A stretch of 64,000 nucleotides of DNA from CALDTK01 sp965213735 (GTDB lineage Bacteria; Bacteroidota; Bacteroidia; Chitinophagales; Saprospiraceae): assembly GCA_965213735.1 (NCBI GenBank), contig CBDCAB010000006.1:930001-994000 (forward strand), given 5' to 3'. The translations under genes were made by a program, and so were the position numbers. Under the pieces are notes generated by a model. The model had not been told where the DNA came from. It saw only the letters and a program-made list of their open reading frames with translations, and searched no databases. Each line of letters opens with the position of its first letter. Position 1 is the first letter of the stretch. Below are positions 59,508-64,000 of this stretch, piece after piece.

Positions 59508-61948
59508 TGCACTCACTCAGTTTAATATTCAGCTTGTGTGTGTGCTGTGCAGCACTTCACGCTCAGGTGATACGTGGTGTTGTGCTTGATGATGATCATC
59601 GGGGGCTAGAATATGTATTGGTGAGTTCTTCTGGAGCCATAGAAGTAACCTTTACCGACGCCACTGGTGCCTTTGAGCTCGAGCTAGCCCTCGTGCCAGC
59701 TGAAGCCACATCGCCTACCCCACCGAGCACCGACAGCATTACCTTCCAGCTCCTGGGCTACACTACGCGCACGATAGCTGTGCAGGAGCTGCTTCGCGAG
59801 CCAAGGCAGTATCTCTCATCCACCTCATTTGCTCTCGCCGAAGCTACTGTGCGCGACCGTTCACGCGATGCCTTTGCCCAAACCACGCTGCGCGATGTCG
59901 ATGGGGTAGCCATCTACGCTGGTCGCAAAAACGAGCTCATCCTGCCCGACAAGCTCGCAGCCAATCTCGCTAGCAATAATGCGCGCGAAATATTTAAAGG
60001 CGTTGCCGGCCTCACCGTGTGGGAAAGCGATGCTGGTGGCCTGCAACTCAGCATCGGCGCTCGCGGTCTCAACCCCAACCGCAGCTCGAACTTCAACACC
60101 CGGCAAAACGGCTTCGACATTTCGGCTGATGCCCTTGGCTACCCCGAAAGCTACTACACGCCACCTGCACAAGCCCTTCAGCGCATAGAGTTGGTGAGGG
60201 GAGCGGCCAGCCTACAGTACGGTACCCAGTTTGGCGGCTTGCTCAACTTTAAGCTCAAAGAAGGAGTAGCCGACCGCCGGGTGGAGGTGGTAAGCGAGCA
60301 AACGATGGGCAGTTATGGCTTTTTCAATAGCTTCAATTCGGTTGGAGGGACCGTTGGAAAGGTAAATTACTACGGCTTTGGCCAATTCAAACGCGGCACC
60401 GGCTGGCGTGCCAACAGCGGCTACCAGCAAAGCACCGGCTACCTCGACGTCCACTACCAGCTAAACCCCAAGCTGCGCCTCGGCATCGAACTCACGCGGA
60501 TGGCCTACCGAGCACAGCAACCGGGGGGCTTACTCGATTTCGAATTTGAGCAAAGTCCGCGCATCAGCAAGCGAAGCCGCAACTGGTTTGACGTCGATTG
60601 GGGTCTAGCTGCCCTACACCTCGATTATGAGTTCAGTGAGCGTACAAAGCTCAACGCACGCACCTTCGTACTCGACGCCACTAGACAAGCCCTCGGCGAA
60701 CTAGGTCCAATTAACAGACCTGATCCTGGGCGAGAGCGCAACTTGGTCGATGGCGCCTACCGCAACTTCGGTCAGGAGCTAAGGCTGCTACACCGCTACA
60801 CGCTGAGGCAGCGGCCAGCCACGCTCATCATCGGCACCCGCGTCTACAGCGGCCTTACCCAAAGCAAACAAGGCTTAGCTTCCGATGGCAGCGGGCCCGA
60901 CTTTAGCTTCCTCCACCCCGAAGAGTTGGAGGGCTCAGCCTATCGTTTTCCGAGCCGCAACTTCGCGGCCTTTGCCGAGCAGCTCATCAACCTTAGCACT
61001 CGCTGGTCGCTGACTCCGGGTTTGCGCTATGAGTACATCCAGACTGCGGCCGATGGCTACTACCGCCAGCGCGTAATGAGTGGAGGAGAAGTGCTGCTCG
61101 ACCGGAAAGTGGCCGACCAGCAGCTGAATAAGCGGGACTTGCTCATTGAGGGTTTAGGCAGCTCGTTTCGGCCAAACGATCAGTTTGAAGCCTACGCCAA
61201 TGCAAGTCAGAATTATCGCGCCATCAACTTTAGCGATCTGGTGGTGCTCAACCCCAACCTGCTCATCGATTCCAACCTCACCGACGAACGCGGGTATAAC
61301 CTCGAGCTGGGTTTTCGCGGAAGCGGGAAGGATGGCAACTGGCGTTTTGACGCAAGTCTATTTCTGCTCAATTATGCTAATCGTATCGGCATTCAGGAAG
61401 TGCTGCTAGCCGATCCTGTGCTGGTGGAGCGAGCGGTGAGCATGCGCACCAATATCGGCCGCGCCAGACTTTACGGCCTCGAATTTTTTGCGGAAGCAGA
61501 CCTGCTGCGGCTCATAGGTGCGTCTAATGCTGGCTGGCAATTGCGACCATTTCTCAACGCGAGTATCATCCGGGGGCGCTACCTCTCCGGCGCCTCCGCA
61601 GTAGTGGGCAAGGATGTAGAACTCGTGCCTCCGCTTTCGCTCAAAACTGGTATTGCCGCCACCAAGGGACGCTTTGGCGGGCAGGTGATGCTGACCTACG
61701 TAGCAACGCATTTTACCGATGCTACCAATGCAAATTTTGTGGCCGATGCCACACGTGGGCCGATACCTGCCTACACCGTGCTCGACGCCAGCGCCCACTA
61801 TAGCTACAAGATGCTACGCCTGCAAGTTGGGGCCAACAACCTGAGCGATACGCGCTACTTCACCCGTAGAGCAACTGGCTATCCCGGACCTGGAATAATA
61901 CCCGCTGAGGCTCGAACGCTATATGCAGGATTGCGGGTGACGCTGTGA
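59504..61948 (+). CDS. TonB-dependent receptor, FecA-like
   Basis: 814 residues. Signal peptide (LIFSLCVCCAALHAQ), carboxypeptidase-like domain (VIRGVVLDDDHRGLEYVLVS), plug domain (VAIYAGRKNELILPDKLAAN, NNAREIFKGVAGLTVWESDA, QLSIGARGLNPNRSSNFNTR, LQRIELVRGAASLQYGTQFG) and a 22-strand barrel ending NNLSDTRYFTRRATGYPGPG, then EARTLYAGLRVTL with a hydrophobic end. Resembles ferric-citrate (FecA)-type receptors. The ATG at 59504 overlaps the HTTM stop (ATGA). Last gene of the DUF4856-imelysin-HTTM-receptor operon; ferric-chelate substrate is inferred. Confidence 0.9.
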   Translation: MMHSLSLIFSLCVCCAALHAQVIRGVVLDDDHRGLEYVLVSSSGAIEVTFTDATGAFELELALVPAEATSPTPPSTDSITFQLLGYTTRTIAVQELLREPRQYLSSTSFALAEATVRDRSRDAFAQTTLRDVDGVAIYAGRKNELILPDKLAANLASNNAREIFKGVAGLTVWESDAGGLQLSIGARGLNPNRSSNFNTRQNGFDISADALGYPESYYTPPAQALQRIELVRGAASLQYGTQFGGLLNFKLKEGVADRRVEVVSEQTMGSYGFFNSFNSVGGTVGKVNYYGFGQFKRGTGWRANSGYQQSTGYLDVHYQLNPKLRLGIELTRMAYRAQQPGGLLDFEFEQSPRISKRSRNWFDVDWGLAALHLDYEFSERTKLNARTFVLDATRQALGELGPINRPDPGRERNLVDGAYRNFGQELRLLHRYTLRQRPATLIIGTRVYSGLTQSKQGLASDGSGPDFSFLHPEELEGSAYRFPSRNFAAFAEQLINLSTRWSLTPGLRYEYIQTAADGYYRQRVMSGGEVLLDRKVADQQLNKRDLLIEGLGSSFRPNDQFEAYANASQNYRAINFSDLVVLNPNLLIDSNLTDERGYNLELGFRGSGKDGNWRFDASLFLLNYANRIGIQEVLLADPVLVERAVSMRTNIGRARLYGLEFFAEADLLRLIGASNAGWQLRPFLNASIIRGRYLSGASAVVGKDVELVPPLSLKTGIAATKGRFGGQVMLTYVATHFTDATNANFVADATRGPIPAYTVLDASAHYSYKMLRLQVGANNLSDTRYFTRRATGYPGPGIIPAEARTLYAGLRVTL

Positions 61949-62036
61949 GTGCAAAGACTCCTTCGCCAACCCCGCTGTAGATGGTGACGTTGCCTAGATT
62001 GCGGACTGGCACCTCACGTACAGCGCACCCATCGCT

Positions 62037-63218
62037 ATGGCTCTACTCATCATTTTCTTTCTCGTCTCCATCACGTTTAGTTTCCTGTGTTCGCTGTGGG
62101 AGGCGAGTCTCTTGACGATACCTCCTAGCTACGTGGAAGCACGTAGTCAGGAAGGCACGGAGGTCGGCAAAATTCTCAAAAGCTTTAAGGAAAACGTTGA
62201 CCGGCCACTCGCTGCCATTCTCACGCTCAACACGATTGCCCATACCGTAGGCGCCATCGGTGTGGGTGCACAGGCGACGAAAATTTGGCCAGGCAATACC
62301 ACCATGACCGGCATTGTGGTGCCAACGGTGATGACGCTAGCCATCTTGATACTGTCGGAAATTATTCCGAAGACGCTCGGCGCCACCTACTGGCAGAAGC
62401 TGGCTCCATTCACTGCTCGCACGCTCCGCATTACAATCTTAATTCTCACACCCTTAGTGTGGCTGAGTCAGCAAATCACCAAACTTTTGAAAGGCTCTGG
62501 GCATCACGTCACCATGTCGCGTGGAGACATGGCAGCCCTGGCCACCTTGAGCGAACGAGAAGGGGTAATCGAAAGCAATGAGAGCCTCATGATGCAGAAT
62601 CTGCTGCGCTCGCGCGATATTCAGGTAAAGGACATTATGACTCCCCGAACTGTAATGGTAGCTGCCAGTGCACGCCAATCGATTGATGAGTTTTTGGCGC
62701 AACACGCCGAACTCCACTTCAGTCGGATACCCATTTTTGAAGAGTCCATAGATGAGATTTCTCAGTACGTGCTCAAGGATACGGTGCTCTTGGCGGGCTA
62801 TCGCGGCCGTGGATCGGAGCCGCTGGCCAGTCTTGCGCGGCCGCTTATTACTGTCGATGCAGATATCCCAATGCCCATTGTTTTTGAAACCCTGGTGAGT
62901 AAGCGCGAGCACATCGCTTTGGTGCTTGGCGAGTTTGGTGGCACGGCGGGCATTGTCTCACAGGAAGACGTTATCGAAACCCTGCTCGGCCTCGAAATAG
63001 TAGACGAGACGGATGATACCGTCGATATGCAGGAACTTGCTCAACAATTTCGGCGTGAGCGCCTAGAGCGTAATGTTTCTATTTCACCCGAAGACGCACC
63101 TGATGGAGTGGTCGTGACGAAGGGCATGTCGGCTGCTGAAGCGCGCGCCAAGCTTCATGAAGTGAGAGGCGGCTCGGATTTTGGATTGACGGGAGAAACA
63201 CCCGTCGCTAAGGACTAG
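62037..63218 (+). CDS. CNNM/CorC-type transporter (DUF21 plus CBS pair)
   Basis: 393 residues. The N-terminal DUF21 transmembrane domain (LLIIFFLVSITFSFLCSLWE, AAILTLNTIAHTVGAIGVGA, VPTVMTLAILILSEIIPKTL, GATYWQKLAPFTARTLRITI) is followed by DIMTPRTVMVAASARQSIDE and EHIALVLGEFGGTAGIVSQE, two CBS domains. The SEIIPKT signature is conserved. The family moves magnesium or cobalt or controls their efflux. The C-terminal CorC_HlyC domain is very short (VVTKGMSAAEARAKLHEVRG), so this is a compact member. Monocistronic. Confidence 0.88.
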   Translation: MALLIIFFLVSITFSFLCSLWEASLLTIPPSYVEARSQEGTEVGKILKSFKENVDRPLAAILTLNTIAHTVGAIGVGAQATKIWPGNTTMTGIVVPTVMTLAILILSEIIPKTLGATYWQKLAPFTARTLRITILILTPLVWLSQQITKLLKGSGHHVTMSRGDMAALATLSEREGVIESNESLMMQNLLRSRDIQVKDIMTPRTVMVAASARQSIDEFLAQHAELHFSRIPIFEESIDEISQYVLKDTVLLAGYRGRGSEPLASLARPLITVDADIPMPIVFETLVSKREHIALVLGEFGGTAGIVSQEDVIETLLGLEIVDETDDTVDMQELAQQFRRERLERNVSISPEDAPDGVVVTKGMSAAEARAKLHEVRGGSDFGLTGETPVAKD

Positions 63219-63236
63219 CAGCGGTACGTAATCCTC

Positions 63237-63244
63237 TACCTTCA
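63237..63244 (+). promoter_or_regulatory. TACCTTCA promoter-like box before the aminotransferase gene
   Basis: 18 nt before the ATG at 63263, the same spacing as at gyrA and the LysM gene. Confidence 0.35.
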
Positions 63245-63262
63245 CGCAAATTTCCGCTGATT

Positions 63263-64000
63263 ATGAGTGCAACTGTCGCTCCTGCAACTACTACTCCGAG
63301 GCTCTCGTCGAGGTTGCTCAACATGGCTGAAAGCTCAACGCTTGCCATGGCCCGCCTCGCTCGCGAACTCAAGGCAGAAGGGCATGACGTGATCGCGCTT
63401 AGCCTCGGCGAGCCCGATTTTGATACGCCCGAGCACATTAAAGAAGCCGCCAAGCGAGCACTCGATGAGGGCTACACCAAGTATACTCCCGTCAATGGTT
63501 TGCCCGAACTTCGGCAGGCAATAGCACGCAAGTTTAAGCGCGACAACAAGTTAGCCTACACCGCTGAGCAAATCGTGGTAAGCAACGGCGCAAAGCAGTC
63601 GATCGCCAACCTCTGTCTGGCCCTGCTCGACCCAGGGGATGAAGCTATCGTGCTCGCACCCGACTGGGTAAGTTACTATGAGCAAATCAAGCTTGCGGAG
63701 GGTACAGTAATCGTCTTGTGTACCAGTGTCGACGAAGAATATAAAGTAAGTCCAGAGCGACTAGCGGAGGCTATTACAGATCGCACGCGCTTTGTGTTGT
63801 TTAGCTCGCCCTGCAATCCTACAGGAAGCGTCTATCACCGCGACGAACTCGAAGCGTTTGCGCGGGTGCTGCGCGACCATCCCGACGTGATTGTCATATC
63901 AGATGAAATCTATGAGTACATCCAATTTGGGCGCGAGCATGTAAGCATCGGCAGCCTCGAAGGGATGTTGGAGCGCACGGTGACAGTCAATGGCTTTGCG
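63263..64000 (+). CDS. Aspartate aminotransferase (class I), C-terminus cut by window edge
   Basis: 246 codons open to the edge. The start ATG at 63263 gives SATVAPATTTPRLSSRLLNM. Class I aminotransferase marks follow: VIALSLGEPDFDTPEHIKEA, YTKYTPVNGLPELRQAIARK, VVSNGAKQSIANLCLALLDP, APDWVSYYEQIKLAEGTVIV and the Asn/Pro loop LFSSPCNPTGSVYHRDELEA, then VIVISDEIYEYIQFGREHVS and VNGFA, just before the PLP Lys, which lies outside the window. Homologous to AspC of Bacteroidota. Substrate preference (Asp, Tyr or both) cannot be told. Confidence 0.93.
   Translation, partial: MSATVAPATTTPRLSSRLLNMAESSTLAMARLARELKAEGHDVIALSLGEPDFDTPEHIKEAAKRALDEGYTKYTPVNGLPELRQAIARKFKRDNKLAYTAEQIVVSNGAKQSIANLCLALLDPGDEAIVLAPDWVSYYEQIKLAEGTVIVLCTSVDEEYKVSPERLAEAITDRTRFVLFSSPCNPTGSVYHRDELEAFARVLRDHPDVIVISDEIYEYIQFGREHVSIGSLEGMLERTVTVNGFA

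Overview
The window reads as a chromosomal segment of a Bacteroidota bacterium, most likely a Saprospiria (Lewinella-like) member. The evidence is a PorP/SprF-family type IX secretion (T9SS) component, three large secreted proteins with T9SS type A C-terminal sorting domains, an Oar-like TonB receptor, many lipoproteins, a carboxyspermidine-type polyamine pathway, very few Shine-Dalgarno-like sites, and several TACCTT promoter-like boxes close to start codons. The exact genus is inference. No rRNA, convincing tRNA, CRISPR array, transposase or integrase gene was seen.

0-5.8 kb: an M48 metalloprotease cut by the left edge, aroE with proline dehydrogenase (+), then a leftward CBS-domain cysteine synthase/porP pair and a LysM-RlpA-like secreted protein. 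5.8-9.4 kb: a 3.4 kb mosaic of three repeat families in tandem, with one lipoprotein gene inside; other repeat units carry copies of the 3' tail of that gene. 9.4-13.3 kb: kdsB, cdd, a saccharopine-dehydrogenase-like enzyme and a Wzx-like flippase. 13.3-14.9 kb: a decayed HigBA-type toxin-antitoxin locus between two 82-bp direct repeats. 14.9-25 kb: a T9SS cargo protein, a polyamine locus (agmatinase, carboxynorspermidine dehydrogenase and decarboxylase) running into prmC, an SUI1 factor, a serine-hydrolase-like lipoprotein lacking catalytic residues, Dps, a CtlX-like amidinohydrolase and a GDPD-like lipoprotein.

25-41 kb: the Oar-like TonB receptor, a lamin-tail T9SS protein, a patatin, a PyrR-like phosphoribosyltransferase, an Fe-S membrane/CCG oxidoreductase pair with two small conserved genes, a TPR lipoprotein, photolyase, a small secreted protein and gyrA. 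41-51.3 kb: a TPR protein and a TRAP transporter (dctQM, with dctP convergent). Between them lies a 5.5 kb insertion that carries a YadA-head-like fibre protein and a T9SS cargo protein, bounded by 237-bp direct repeats that duplicate the TPR 3' end, its terminator and the dctQ 5' end. 51.3-54 kb: a seven-unit tandem repeat, hbd, and a gene-poor stretch. 54-64 kb: an N-acetylglucosamine-kinase-like gene with pfkA, a tightly packed DUF4856/imelysin/HTTM/TonB-receptor operon that looks like iron acquisition, a CNNM/CorC-type transporter, and an aspartate aminotransferase cut by the right edge.

Two signals cut across the gene map. One is a dispersed 14-mer, GCTTTCGCCAAAAC, with seven exact copies and at least nine one-mismatch copies, mostly inside genes and in both orientations. 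The other is a REP-like palindrome (TGACCACAATGTTGTGGTCA) recurring in intergenic repeat regions. The strongest candidates for undescribed biology are the 14-mer, the repeat mosaic with exchangeable hairpin cores, and the 5.5 kb insertion.
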